In this document: in pieces, positions 11,617 through 51,350 of the stretch
Numbering within the stretch: position 1 is the first letter of the stretch
Layout of the letters: each line of letters opens with the position of its first letter
DNA from: Axinella damicornis
Lineage: Eukaryota; Porifera; Demospongiae; Axinellida; Axinellidae
NCBI GenBank assembly: GCA_963931865.1
Contig: OZ007510.1
Span: 374,501-438,500, forward strand
Length of the DNA: 64,000 bases
Direction of reading: 5' to 3'
Program-made: the position numbers and the translations under genes
Notes under the pieces: model-generated
Told to the model about the DNA's origin: nothing
Databases searched by the model: none
Seen by the model: only the letters and a program-made list of their open reading frames with translations

Positions 11617-11680
11617 TTTCTGATCTAATTGTTCGTCTACGTAGCTACGTAATGAAAACAATTCGCTCAGTGATGACGCA
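11617..11680. promoter_or_regulatory. 64-bp shared bidirectional promoter region
   Basis: The start codons of the LYR-motif gene (-) and PET117 (+) are only 64 bases apart. Any promoter and 5' UTRs for both must lie here or overlap the neighbouring first exons. It contains a CTACGTAGCTACGTA palindromic stretch (about 11638-11652). Both products are mitochondrial assembly factors, so co-expression is plausible. Confidence 0.55.
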
Positions 11681-12031
11681 ATGATCTCCAGAGCAAACGT
11701 GGTGCTGCTGGCTGCCTCGGTTTTTGCTGCAAGTGTGATCTACTTCGTTCATCACAATCAGGAGTCTGACAGGAAGGTGAGCGAGCAGCGGAGCTGTTGC
11801 GTTAGACGCAGCCCTGTTCAGAGCACTCTCCAGTTTGAGCCATGCAGCTGACTGCCGTTTGTCTCGCATGGCATGCACATCCAGAGAATGCATCATGGAG
11901 TCGAGAGAGACATAGAGCAGCAGAAGCGGAAGGAGGAGAATAGAAGACTATTGGAAGAGCAGATTTCACTGCAGCAGCAATTGGAAGAAAGGGAGAGACT
12001 TGAGACACTTCATTCAAGAGTATCTAGATGA
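11681..12031 (+). CDS. PET117: PET117-like cytochrome c oxidase assembly factor
   Basis: Two exons, 11681-11776 and 11885-12031, phase 0, GT-AG; 80 aa, the usual PET117 length. Exon 1 is one hydrophobic helix (VVLLAASVFAASVIYFVHH) that serves as mitochondrial signal/anchor. Exon 2 starts RMHHGVERDIEQQKRKEENR and continues LLEEQISLQQQLEERERL, matching the family core (G-V-x-R-D-I-E-x-Q, N-x-R-L-L-x-E-Q). PET117 sits on the inner membrane and works with COX15 in haem a supply during complex IV assembly. It is divergent from the LYR-motif gene. The minus-strand frames over it are shadows. Confidence 0.9.
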
Positions 12032-12340
12032 GCTCACCCCCACCATGCAATCAACATTCAAATACTTGTGACATTCACGTCTTTCTCACGTTAGAGAAGC
12101 AGAGTACGTACGTATAAGTGACTCCTGCATCACTCATGCCACACTGCAACATGTACAATACCTAAAACACTCTGATACTATACACAATATATCAATGTAA
12201 GGTGCATGCATGTGCCATACAGCAAGTTACACAACAGCAATAAAACGCCTATCCTTAAATTCACCTCTGGTACACAGCCGACCATTCAATAAGGACTATG
12301 GGGTAATAATCAAAGCGGTAAGCTACACTGCATGACAGGC

Positions 12341-15300
12341 TCATGTCTTCACTGTTCCCTCTTCTGAAGAGTCCTGTTGGTTATTTCCCTCCTCCATCTT
12401 GACGTCTTGCTGCTGGTTTTCAGTTTGAGCGTCTGTCTTCACCTGGAGACCAGAGAGAATTTCATAACTAAGGCCGTGCTGCCATGTAAAAAAATTGCTC
12501 ATTCCTCAACCCTGTCTGACCCAACTTGATCCTCTTTGCACCACTGGTACAGTACAGGAAATGTGTGGAATGTTTGACTAACTGATAGCAATGGCCAACA
12601 AAGATTCTGACAACACTGTCGCAATCAATGTCCAAAATTTACAATTTTGGTGCTGACAATTACCGTGGTTTGAGCGTTTTTGTTTGCTCGAGCCCTCTCT
12701 TTGACTGTTGCTCCCAGAAAAGGCCCATGAGGATTCTGACCATGCTATTGTGATTGCTGTTGTTCATTGACGTTTGTAGTGCAAGCTCACCCTTCAGAAC
12801 CATGCCCACTTATAGCCCGTTTGAATGTTTTGCTGGGTGAGGAATGGTAAGACCAACAGCACCACAACATCACCAGCTGGGAGTAGTGCTGGACAAAATT
12901 TAGTTAGCTGCCATTGCTTGTGCTTCGACAGCATAACAGTAGAGCTACTGACTGTAGCGCATGAGAATTGGAGGGAGTCGCAAGCTAGCTGCCTACAAGC
13001 AGCCAGGGAACAAGGCTAGCTGCCTACAAGCAGCCGGGGAACAAGGCTAGCTGCCTACAAGCAGCCTGGGAACAAGGCTAGCTGCCTACAAGCAGCCTGG
13101 GAACAAGGCTAGCTGCCTACAAGCAGCCGGGGAATAAGGCTAGCTGCCTACAAGCAGCCGGGGAACAAGGCTAGCTGCCTACAAGCAGCCGGGGAACAAG
13201 GTTAGCTGCCTACAAGCAGCCGGGGAACAAGGCTAGCTGCCTACAAGCAGCCGGGGAATAAGGCTAGCTGCCTATAAGCAGCCTGGGAATGAGCTAGCTG
13301 TAAAGTATGAGCTGGTGGATGCAATCAGGGTCCGGTGAAGTCTCCATGAGGTGAGAGTAAGACCTGAGGGACCAGGTCTGTTTGCCCTACCAGGAGTGCA
13401 GTGGCCAGTGAGATTTTGTGCAAGGCATGTGAATCACCCGTTACAGGAATAGACAAGGGAAAGGGTAGCACAGAAGAGAGAAAGGGGGACGACTCAGAAT
13501 AGCATGTTACTACCCAAAAGTTGTGTTGTGAGTGGGCATCCAGATAATAGGTGATGGAGGCTATTTTAGGGGGAGTGCGGAGACATCAGACTAGCTGCTA
13601 CTGATATCAGTCCTCCTGTACAGCTACTGTAGCTCACTGATCACCTGCCACCACTGGCGCAGCCAGCCAGTGAAACTAGCTACTTACTACAAAGGGCTTT
13701 GAAGCATCAACTGTCACTGTTGTCAGAACATTGGCCATCCAAGGTGACCTACAGCTGTACCTCGCAATGTACAGAGACGGGACAAAAGCTGGCATGCAGA
13801 GAGCCACACCCAGCACATCCTTCAGCCTACTATAACTGAAGAGGTGCTAAGCTGTAAGTCCCAGAGCAATTATTTTGCCATCAGAAATTATGTATTGGTC
13901 CGATGACCTAAATTTTCCGTAGAAAATTGGTCCCCTTGGCAATTGCACAAGTTGGTGCATTCAATAACCAAGTCACGGTTTCTGAATCGTAGTTGATAAA
14001 CCTTCCTCATGACTAGTACCCTCTAGGAACTCATCTCACTCTGATTCATTGCTCTCTTAACACCCGTAGCCATGTAATTGAAAACGTATGGAGATGTAGG
14101 GATAGCAGAACAGCAGAGTAAGGAAACAAGGTAGGGGTGATGGTTCAGTATACAACGCCATCCTACATATAATTATCTTTCTCATAGGTATGTACAGGGT
14201 TGTATTGTTTTATGCCATCATCTCGACTTGTTTCCTGCTATTCTGCTATCCCTACATCTCCATACAGTTTTAATGTTTTTTACTCTTGTTTATTTTGCAG
14301 CATGCTCGACAGCATTCACCCCGCAATTGGGTTGAGTTCAAAGTTCAAAAGTTGCCTTGGCACGTGTACCATGAAGAAAATGGTGTCACAAATGAAGCCA
14401 TTGGGCTTGAGGGAGTGGTTTCAAGCACCTCGTGAGACTTCAAAGTTGTGAAAAAGGAATGGGGTCGTGCACTGCTCAGTGGAAAATGTTGCTGTTGTGC
14501 GAAAACCATCTGTCTGAAGAAAGAAGAAAACTGATTTTGGCGGTAGTGCACTATTTGGCGGTTTGGCGACTTTCTGGTGCGGTATTTTTGTGATTCTTTT
14601 TCGCGACACTGGGAGTCTTCTTGGTCACGAAACACTTGAAGATGAATGGTACACTGTTAGATGTTGAGCGTTTCTGAAATTTGGGGAGATCTATTATATT
14701 AGCAAATATTGCGTGTCCCCTATCTCTACATATAGAGTCAGGAGCACATAATGAGGTAGAGAGAAGGAAGGGAGGAGCGTGAAACGACCGCGCAAAAGAG
14801 GAAAATGTTCCCACGGTAGTCCTGTTACTATTTTTAGCATGCATGTGTCTTGTTGTTTTTTCACTGACTGACTTAGTGCCTACAGCGACAGTGGCGGATC
14901 CAGGGGGGGGGGGGGGGGGGGGGGGGCCAGGGGGGCCGGTGCCCCCCCCCTGGCTAGAGAAAAAAAACTTTTTTATATAGCTAGCTGCCGCTACGTTGCA
15001 ACTCCTGGCCTGGCGCCATGGCCTCCTCAGCTCGCAATATCGTGCGTTGCCTGAAACCGAACGGCTTGGGAACGAGACCACGATCTAGTATACCCCTCCG
15101 TGTACGTACGTATTACATTCGTGAGCGAAATAAGCAAGGAAGCAGCTCATGGCGGCCCTGAGAACTGCAATCCTCGTACATCTGGAACTTGCAGTGTAAA
15201 GCGCGAAGGTGCCACGAGAGCCCATCCTGAGAAGTGAAAAATGAAGGCGAAAATTTTTTTCCGCGCTTTGCGCGGACTGATCGGCGCTACGCGCCTCTAT

Positions 15301-16250
15301 GCACTGCCTCCGGCAGCGTTTCATATACGGTGCCCCCCCCTTTCATAAATCCTGTATCCGCCCCTGAGCGACAGGCCAAATCTTGATGGGAGAGAGAAAA
15401 GATAGTGTCTGTAAGTGTCGCGGGATGTTTTCCAGCAGTCATGAAACTCCAGAAAAGCAGAAGGGGTGGTTATTTCCACTAGTCGAGACACCTGCTTGGC
15501 TGTGTGAAGTAGCTCGATCGACTGCATCGTCATACAGCACTTTCTCGAGGTCTGTCACTACCAGTATGTCATTCCCTTGCCTCGCTACCATTGGAGTCCT
15601 GATACTGGCCCTTTCTCTGTGTTCTAGTAGTCATCCTTCTTTGAAGTTTCCGTATGTGTGTGAGCTAAAAATAGTAATGGGAGTACCGTGGGTAAGTTTT
15701 CAATTTTTAATCTTTTGCGTGGTTGTTTCACGCTCCTCCCTTTCTTCTGCTCTCTACCTCATTATGCACTCCTGATTGAGGGTCTAGCTTGATGATATGA
15801 TATAATTATAGCAATATAGTGAAGCATTACCAGATAGCAACTTCCCATGCTTCGCTTCATGTAGCCCTGCTTTCCAGCTAGACCCTCTTATATGGAACAG
15901 TGCTTATGCAATCACTTGGAGCATCGATCAGACTATTATTCCATGTGCCGACCAGGGAACCAATCTTTTCTTCACTTCTTCAAGCTCTCAGACTACATGT
16001 ACCCCTCGAATCATGGCCATCCATTCCTCAGTGGCTATGGCAGGACCTGCCTTTAGTCCGGAGTTTGTCTACTCCCACCAGCTTCTCTGTAGTAACTTAA
16101 AGACGCTGTTATACGACCACAACGTGTGATGCAGACTTCACATGAGAAACTCTCTTCACAAGTGGTAAAGCTAGTGGGAAGGTCTTGGAAGGGTACTAAC
16201 TAGAGCAGAGCCTTGTCATTGTGGAAGTGGGTGTGCTGTAATGGGGAGGG

Positions 16251-16281
<31 letters not shown>

Positions 16282-17081
16282 CTTACGGTTGCCGTGGCAA
16301 GGTTTTCAAGAGGCACCTCTCCACCACTGGTCTGCAGATACAACAGAAAGCAATAGCATAATGATATCATACTAATACAACTAATAAGAAGCCAATACAT
16401 TAAAGCGAGAAATTAATCCCAACAGCAATCAAAGAATCAGTCTTTCATTGTGGAATTTATATCGAGGGGTAACCGCACTCCTGGTAGCCGCGGTTAAACG
16501 GTAGCACAAGCTAAGTATGACAGTTCGTTCCAATTATCACACATCACGTAAGTACCATGATGATAGCTATATAAAGAGCTCTGTATAGAGCTAGAGAAGA
16601 TCGTAGCCACGTTGCAACCTGCCACGCCGTAGCGCAAGCTAAGTATTGCAATAAGTTCCAATTAACGCACATGCCATGTGGCAACCACGCTCAGTCAATC
16701 GCGAGCAATGGCGACCAAAAGGAAGACACGACATTATTACAGCACTCACAACTGAGCCAGCACGGTGAGTTTGGCATGTAAGCGTCAGTGAACGACAGTG
16801 ATCACAGCCGTGTGGTCAGAATCTTCGCGTGCCTTTCCTAAGAACGGTACTGCCACCGGAAGTCGATGGAGTGCTCGAGCAATGGCGGCCAACGACGAGA
16901 CAAAAGCGCTCATATCTCCACCACCAAGGTGAGTTTCAGCACCAACTTTTATCATTCAGGTCAGTGCATGATAGCGATCACGGCGGTGTAGTCAGAATCT
17001 CTGTAGGCCAAGCCTAAGTACTCAAACATTATATTATATTATATTACGCGGCACAATTTTTCCTCTACCAGGAGTGTAATT

Positions 17082-17114
<33 letters not shown>

Positions 17115-19311
17115 GCCTTACAGTTTCGGGTTCCATAGGTTGCATAGGAGGTTGCATAGTAGGAGTGACCAAAAAGAAGTCTTTCCCACCCATAGTAGTA
17201 GTGCCCTGGAATTCCGCAGGAGCCTCGAAGGTTTCACTGGGACCAGTGAAGTCATCTGGTGTATTGCCAAACTTTTCCTTCTTCTGTTCTTGTAAACGCT
17301 CAGAAATAAATGGTCGCCTACAGTACAAAAGGTAACCAGAAAGAAAAAGATATTACACAAACACTACATAATGGCACCACACCTCCCTGCCCAACATAAT
17401 GGCACCCCACCTCCCTGCCCAACATAATGGCACCACACCTCCCTGCCCAACATAATGGCACCACACCTCCCTGCCCAACATAATGGCACCCCACCTCCCT
17501 GCCCAACATAACGGCACCACACCTCCCTGCCCAACATAATGGCACCACACCTCCCTGCCCAACATAATGGCACCACACCTCCCTGCCCATAATGGCACCA
17601 CACCTCCCTGCCCATAATGGCACCACACCTCCCTGCCCATTTGCATGAGTGAACACTTAATGAGACAAGCGTTACTTCTACAACGAACACAATGCAGACA
17701 ACAGGAAATCTCTTACTTGTTCACAACGTCAAATTTCGCAGGCAATTCACTCGTCAGTTGTTGGATTACATAGTTTTCGTCCAGATCAAGAGGGTCCTGG
17801 GCCTTGTCCACCAGCTCTGCACAGAGAGAGTCATGATCACAGTAAACAACACATACTGAGCTGAGGAAGACCGGGCAAGTGCTTGGACGTCCAGCAAACC
17901 ATCCAAGCACACTCCTTCACTTCCCTTGAAGCCAAGCAGGGACTTGGCACAGTAGAGTTCAGCTAAAATTCAATTACTAGCCCTACCCTCTGCATGAAAG
18001 GTTGTTCATTCTTCTCACAGGTATACCTCCCCTCTACACAAGGACGCAAGAACCTTGCTCTTCCCAGTTGGCGCACACAACTTTAACACCCTCCTATAGC
18101 TCACAATGACAATGCTGACACAGAGGCCTTTGTCCATGGTCACAAGTGACAATCGATCTGATGCCATGCTACATCAGGTTTCTAAAGCATAAAGTGAACT
18201 AGTTTGTACCTGTTATCCGAGTTCCAATTTGTTCACGAGCTTCACTTTGCAGTTTCCTATCCTAGGAAGCCAAAAATAAAAAGTGTTAATCATTATTCTG
18301 GAGAACTAATAAGTCATTTGCAAAGCCCTTATCCACCTCTTCAATAGCATCTTGTGAGACTTTAGGTGCACTCGGGAAGGTTACAAGAACAGCACTCATG
18401 TTGTCTCTGCTGTTCTGTAGATGCAGGGGGACAAAGAGACAGTCACATGCTGAGCACTAATTAGAACAAGAAATCATGTGCAATACCTTATTTAGACAGG
18501 TGTCAATCAAATCACTACAGATTTTTGCGAGGTCATCTGTCAACTGCAAGTGACGTCGGATATATGCTATCACCTCCTCATTGCTCATTACGTCAAAGAT
18601 GCCGTCACAAGCCAAGAAGATGAATTCATCTGTTGACGACTCTCGTTTGTGGACTGTGATTTCTGGCTCCGGTGACACAAGCTGCTCGATAGCTGGTAGC
18701 TCTGTCGCACGTTTGTAATCAAAATCTCCCAATGCTCTGGAGACAGCTAGAGAGCCATTAACTCGCTGCATCATGACTGTGCCACCTGCCTTCTCAATTC
18801 GCGCTTTCTCCTTCTCATTATAAGGCTTGTGGTCTTCTGTTGCAAACTCCACCTTCCCATCACGGCAGAGGAGCCCTCTGGAGTCTCCACAATTGGCCCA
18901 GATGATCTCATCAGGTGAAACCATGACTACAATAGCCGTGGTACCACTGCGGTCTTCACCACTGGCCCACTGTGGAAGATTTCTTAACTTATCATCTAGC
19001 GTTATGAAGCCTGCGTGAATGCCTTTCTTTGCATCCTCAGTTGATAGTCCCTCGAAGGACTCCTTTCCTATGCTCCCCAAAATGCAGTCTAGCAGGTGCT
19101 GGGAACAGTACTGGGAGACCTTCGGCCCAGCATGGCCATCAAAAACTCCAAAGAATCCCCAGCCCTCTAAGGGCAATTCGGTGTTACATGTATGGGAATC
19201 CTCCATTTCCATTCTCCAGCCTTGCATTGCAGACACTCCATACCGAATCCCCAACCCCTCCCCTTTATCGGTCACTTTGTCCGTCTTCGGCTTCTCTAGA
19301 AATGCTCCCAT
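12341..19311 (-). CDS. PPM1: PP2C-type protein phosphatase, PPM1A/PPM1B family
   Basis: Seven exons: 19311-18487, 18414-18337, 18261-18210, 17816-17717, 17317-17122, 16331-16287, 12442-12341; 465 aa, phases agree. It starts MGAFLEKP; Gly2 fits the N-myristoylation seen in PPM1A/B. The catalytic core is in exon 1: GWRMEMEDSH, FFGVFDGHAGP (metal-binding Asp-Gly), GTTAIVVMV, WANCGDSRGLL, ALGDFDYK and ACDGIFDVMSNEEV, that is, all the acidic Mn/Mg ligands. Exon 2 adds NSRDNMSAVLVTFP. Exons 3-4 form the helical C-terminal part, and exons 5-7 an acidic, low-complexity tail ending ..SSEEGTVKT. It is a Ser/Thr phosphatase of stress-kinase and TGF-beta type pathways (known of the family). The last intron is 3.8 kb and holds two nested transposons. 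Introns 5 and 6 begin within 6-12 bases of long poly-C (sense). Confidence 0.93.
12981..13305. repeat. 31-bp minisatellite containing a foldback end motif
   Basis: About 10 units of AGGCTAGCTGCCTACAAGCA + GCCGGGGAACA. Each unit contains C(T/C)GGGGAACAAGGCTAG, nearly the terminal motif (CCTGGGAACGAGGCTA) of the foldback family elsewhere in the window. It lies inside the last PPM1 intron. Confidence 0.9.
14738..15775. mobile_element. Non-autonomous DNA transposon with ~75-bp terminal inverted repeats
   Basis: Left end TCAGGAGCACATAATGAGGT continues through GGGAGGAGCGTGAAAC; the right end is its imperfect complement, ending ..CATTATGCACTCCTGA. No transposase frame is credible inside it. It is about 1.04 kb including a nested second element, in the last PPM1 intron. 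No clear target-site duplication was found. Its ends recur as a solo palindrome at 3174-3222. Confidence 0.75.
14889..15366. mobile_element. Nested MITE with CAGTGGCGGATCCAG ends
   Basis: Left end CAGTGGCGGATCCAGGGGGG; right end ..CTGTATCCGCCCCTG, its imperfect complement. It is flanked by the 5-bp direct repeat AGCGA (14884-14888 and 15367-15371). It interrupts the larger element at 14738-15775, so it inserted later. The ends look hAT-like, but the repeat length does not settle the superfamily. A poly-G run of about 29 bases lies inside the left end. Confidence 0.75.
16254..16281. repeat. Poly-G tract beside a PPM1 splice donor
   Basis: About 28 G; on the transcript this is poly-C starting right after GTAAG of the donor of PPM1 exon 6. 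Confidence 0.95.
17080..17112. repeat. Poly-T/poly-G tract beside a PPM1 splice donor
   Basis: About 12 T then about 21 G. On the transcript, poly-C starts 10 bases after the donor of PPM1 exon 5. Confidence 0.95.
17370..17642. repeat. 28-bp minisatellite in a PPM1 intron
   Basis: About 10 units of ATAATGGCACCACACCTCCC + TGCCCAAC; the last three lack part of the unit. It lies between PPM1 exons 4 and 5 and is open in several frames on the minus strand, which gives spurious ORFs. Confidence 0.92.
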
Positions 19312-19987
19312 GTTTCATGGACGCTTTACCTAGCACAAATTAGCTGAGTCCAAGTTATAGAGATAGCAGTAAATGGGCGTTCAGAGCAAACTATGCTTGA
19401 TCAGCTCGGTTCAGCAGCAACGTCAGCACCTTCAAACAAAGTCGCATCAGACAGTGTTAGTTTCCCTTATTACAGTTCCTGCTGACCAGCACAATCTTAG
19501 CATACCACAGTATTTCGAAATATAGGTCTCTTCACTGATTGAAGCAATTTCACGAAGCAGCCATTTTCTGATCAAATAATGCACTCCTTGGATACCTTTT
19601 GTAATTCCCCGTATAACAGCATTTTTGCGCATGCGTATTCGAACGTAATAATGACGTGAATCTAAAAATAACTACTTAAAATTAGCGATGTCAGTCATAA
19701 ATTTTATTATAACGCTCCCATACCATCATCGTCCTCCATCTCGAAATTCCGTACCGAATACTACAATGTCAGGTGTATACCGCCAATCAGTAATTGTACA
19801 CAAAGCATGAGGGAATTCAAGCAAGCAAAAAAAACTAAGTCCAATCAGTTGACAAGCAACCTAATTGAGGTCAAGTCTGCACAACATTTCATTCCTAATA
19901 GTAAAGTAAAAATAAGTATACATCCACATCCTATTACAGAGTGAATCAAAAAATTATCTAATGGTGTTTGTCAGCAATTAATCCAGA
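19312..19987. other. Intergenic: PPM1 upstream / alpha-actinin 3' flank
   Basis: Upstream of the PPM1 start codon; it must also hold the alpha-actinin 3' UTR. A 61-codon minus frame (19447-19632) ending near a possible donor could be a 5' UTR exon, but nothing supports coding. Confidence 0.5.
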
Positions 19988-28147
<8,160 letters not shown>

Positions 28148-28873
28148 CCTTCCTTTCTCCGTTCAGTCAACGCACCTTAGAGAGACGCACGCACAACCTT
28201 GCTCAGACAGTTACTCGGCAAAGGCTCTGCAAACCTAACGCCCTGTCAAAGATCCTGTAATGTGCAACACAACGCGCAGACGCAGACGGGAGCTAGCTGG
28301 AGCACGTTTTCCAACCGGAAGCATCGGAATCCAGGCAGTTGATTGGTCGATCCATTCCTTTTATGGTGAAAAATTTGGTAGCATGCGCGCGCGCACCCGG
28401 TAACGGATGACATTATACAGGCGTGGTAAAAAAAAGAGCTGTGATTTCAATCTCAATTCCCTGTCCTGATTATTTTCGTTACACATTTTTAACTGTTTTC
28501 TAACTCACTTGCAGCTATATATTCATTTCCTGCTCTTCACATTACATTTTTTCATTGCTCCCGGACTTGTAGGCGCGTTCACTCCACGTTAACTTGTATT
28601 CATTACTACCTTTTTGTTGATTATCCCATTTTGTTGCATGCGTAACCCACCCATCCAGATCGAAGTCATGCACCTCCCTAACAGAGGGGTTATATATATA
28701 GATGTAATCTGACACACCACTGCATGAGTGTCTGCACGTCAAAGGCAAGTACCGAATACAAAATATTAATGGTTTACACACTACTAGATCCCGCAGTAAT
28801 TATAACGTACAAGTCATAATACCAATTCAAATGGATAAATATGAGACAATATCACAACAGACAATAAGCACTA
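28148..28873. promoter_or_regulatory. Alpha-actinin upstream region
   Basis: About 725 bases between the alpha-actinin start codon and the HEATR5 stop codon, both minus strand. It includes a CpG-rich segment (GCATGCGCGCGCGCACCCGG, about 28382-28401) that may mark the promoter. No gene is visible. Confidence 0.45.
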
Positions 28874-47836
<18,963 letters not shown>

Positions 47837-47992
47837 CAGGACATCACCGTGGTGGGCATTAAAAAAGAAGTATCGCGTGGTGGGCGTGGCTGATTTTTAT
47901 ACTCCGTGCCGGCATGCCGTCACTTCCATGCCAGTTAAGTTATTGAGGCGTAGTGAATTTCGTTTATCTATAGTACCTAAACGTGTGTAAGC
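47837..47992. promoter_or_regulatory. Bidirectional promoter, HEATR5 / b561 copy A
   Basis: 156 bp between divergent start codons. It holds GTGGGCGTGGCTGATT, conserved in the duplicate at 59210-59226, and a TATACTCC stretch (about 47897). The duplicated promoter at 59216-59310 lost about 60 bases on the HEATR5 side. Confidence 0.6.
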
Positions 47993-50951
47993 ATGGCGAG
48001 CCGTGGACAGCAGATCGGATGGGTGATTTTGGTCTGTTGGCTGCAGTTCAGCGCTGCCCAGGCGCGAGGATCGGGGTCGGGAGACGGTACAAACGACATT
48101 GCACCAGGTCAGTTGCAGCAGCTGCGTTAGTCTTACAGGACAATGATTTGTCCGCATTCCGTATCGTAGCATGTGTATTTGTGGGTAATCCAGATATCTT
48201 ATAGCTTATGAAGTAAGCTTATATAAGTCAAGTATTGATTTTGTCCCTCTCAGCTCGCTCATAATATCCATCTCTTGTATTTATCTTGTACATCTTGTGT
48301 TAGTCTTGTATTGGTCTTGTAGTGTCCTTGTATTGGTCTTGTAGTACAGGTGTAGTTGTCCCTACTGTTGTCAACATGTTGCAAATAATATCCTGGTTTT
48401 GCATTATGCAAAACCAGGATATTTTCATGCACACTCTGTGTATGTCACAATTTCAGGCAACCTACTTGTATGCCCTGGAGATGAAAATTTAATATAAACG
48501 CACTCACCCTGACACCCTCTTGTCTCGGGTTGTTTATAATTAAGGAATTGTGAAAATAAATCCATTGGCTTCTATAATAGTGTACTCTTATAATTATAAC
48601 CAAAGTTTTTGGTCTTGTACGGTTTGTTACAAAATGACATGATAGTTGTGACTGTGTGGTTTAGGTGTGACTGTGTGGCCTAGTGGTTAAAGCACTGGAC
48701 TGTGGTGTGAGAGGCCACAGGTTCGAGTCCCACCAGTTGCACCCAGGAACTCTGGTTTCCCTTCCCAGGAATCCTGCCCATTTGGGAAAAATGTTCCTAA
48801 AGAAAAGGAAAAAAAATAAATTATGTACTGTGTAGTTGTGCAGCTTGTACTGCTGTTCACAGCTGTGTACAGTCATGCATCCCCTGCAAAGTGGAATTCG
48901 GAAAACTGGTCAACTGGTCAAAGTTGACTAAACATCAACTGCAGCACACCTGTACAATGATGCTCTCCAAACATATGAGTTGAAACCATGGCAACCTGGG
49001 ATTGTGATAGTGGGAGTATTATAATAACACTCCAAAAACCAACCAACAGGGATATGACTTATAATACACAAACTAATTAAAGACTACACAGTCATACAGG
49101 TGAGCACAATTAACACATTAGAGCTCACAGTTCCTAACTATATAGCACATTAGCACATTGTTAAACTGGCCTGTACAAAGTATTAACACCTAATGTTGAC
49201 CTTCTGGAAGCAGAAAGAGCAAGGGTTAATTGGGGGACCCAAGCTACTATATGTCCTCTGCATCATGGTACATACTACATACAACTAATGCAGAAGCAAG
49301 TGGTGTAATCAGCAAGGGTACAATATATTTAGTGACTTGTTATTATAACAGCACTATCAAAACAGGAGCTTATGAGCGCTTTGCAGCCTTCATAAGCTCC
49401 TGTTTTGATAGTATATAGTGCTGTTGTTGTTCCTATAATTGTGGGCTATAATTTTTCATCTCTGTGTTTTCATGGTCTTTCTTCTTAGTTATGTTAATTT
49501 TGTTGTTTTGATGCTTTGAGCGACGTACAATGGCAACCTGGCTAGCCTTGTTCTGGTAACCCTCCAGTTTTTGATTGCTTGCAGTATTGCAAGGTACTGC
49601 AAGCGATAAAAAAACTGGATAAAAAAACTGGACGGGTAGAAGGCCTGGGAACGAGGCTAAACCTGTCCTAGCTTGCCTCATGACACACTTTGCAATAGCA
49701 TCCACCTGCTATGTAGCCTGATAACTAGTGCATTGTACACCTGTTGCTGCTTGTGTGCTAAGGAAAGGCAAACATGGAGCAAGAGAACTATATATACCAG
49801 CTCACTGAAGCCTAACATGTCAGCTATCTTTTGAGCATTGATTGATTATTTTGTGACTGCCAGATTGTCAAGTGGACATAATTCTCACGTGCACACACAC
49901 ACAACCACCCCCAGCCTCTTGTACAAACAGCCGACATGTGTTGCTTGGTGCCCCGTTCAACTGGCAGTTTTCAGACGGCACTGCAGTGAATGACAGCTGT
50001 GGTTACACCATGAGCAATGCCACCAGTGTGTCGCAGGTCCCCTCAGAATGGTGGACATTCACTGGTGAGCTGTAAACCTGAAGTGATTAATGCAAGTAGT
50101 TGGCTGGTGCAAGCCCTCCGAGTAGCCATAGCAACCAGCAATATAGACCCCAAGAACTTGCACATCCACTGTTCACTGTTTCCTGCATGAGCTCTCAATC
50201 ACTTATGTCCCTTGACAACCTCTTTCCTGTCCTGGGACAGATCACTCATTCGGATATGTGATCAGCATATTAATGGGACTTGCTGTTACCATGTGAACTA
50301 GTCTGGAGGGCCAGCTGTACTCCATAGCAGTGTCACCAGTATTCATTCAGGCCCTAACCTCAATCAGTCATGCAAACTACAAGTCCACTCGAGAAATTGA
50401 GTCCTACATGTATATAGCCTCATTCCCAGACCACCGCCCAGCTTTTCGTCGCTTACAATATGGATTTTTGTTTGCGTGTTGGAGAGCCTGGGAATGAGGC
50501 TATAGGTACGAGGTGTATATCTTGTGCTCCTGCTGGCTACAAACAATCCTGGTCTGCAGACTTGATTACACATTACTCCAGCTACACATTACTCCAGCTA
50601 CACATTACTCCAGCTACACATTACTCCAGCTACACGTTACTCCAGCTACACATTACTCTAGCTGGTTTTGAGGTAGCCTTGTTCTCGGGCCTTGGAACGA
50701 GGCTAGGTTCGAGGCTACACATTACTCCAGCTACACGTTACTCCAGCTACACATTACTCTAGCTGGTTTTGAGGTAGCCTTGTTCTCGGGCCTTGGAACG
50801 AGGCTAGGTTTGAGGCTACACATTACTTCAGCTACACACACGCATTATGATGGGTGTTGCATGTTTCACAGCACTCGCAACCCGTAGGCCTGTAGGCTGT
50901 TGTAGCATACAACTCAGCCAATTACTCATCCATGCAATCTATCCCTCATAT

Positions 50952-50985
<34 letters not shown>

Positions 50986-51309
50986 ATACAGACTCACAGT
51001 TCACATTCTACCAGGCTGGGGACTTTGACTACAATTGCAGGAATGGCAGGGAGGAGCTGTCCGTGGTGGAAGCGCAGTATAGCATAGCTCTGTGCCGAGA
51101 GTGTAGGAGGCGGTACACACTGAACGTTGGAGAGGTGTTGCGCTGGTCTCTTGCCGAGAGGGACAGCAGGGAGTGTACCATCAACATCACAAACACCGAG
51201 TCTGGCCAGCTGCTGCAAAGTGAGGGAGATGTATACATATATAGATAGATAGATAGATAGATAGATAGGTAGGTAGGTAGATAGATAGATAGGTAGATAG
51301 ATAGATAGG

Positions 51310-51350
<41 letters not shown>

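Noticed and set aside
11645..12017. Minus-strand ORFs opposite PET117
   Set aside because: Shadows of the PET117 exons; the plus-strand model has proper splice sites and family match.
15383..15775. 130-codon plus ORF at the right end of the 14738-15775 element
   Set aside because: Runs through the terminal inverted repeat, no recognisable domain, no transposase motif.
48670..48740. Functional tRNA gene
   Set aside because: A and B boxes are good, but the acceptor and T-stem arms do not pair and no clean anticodon arm forms.
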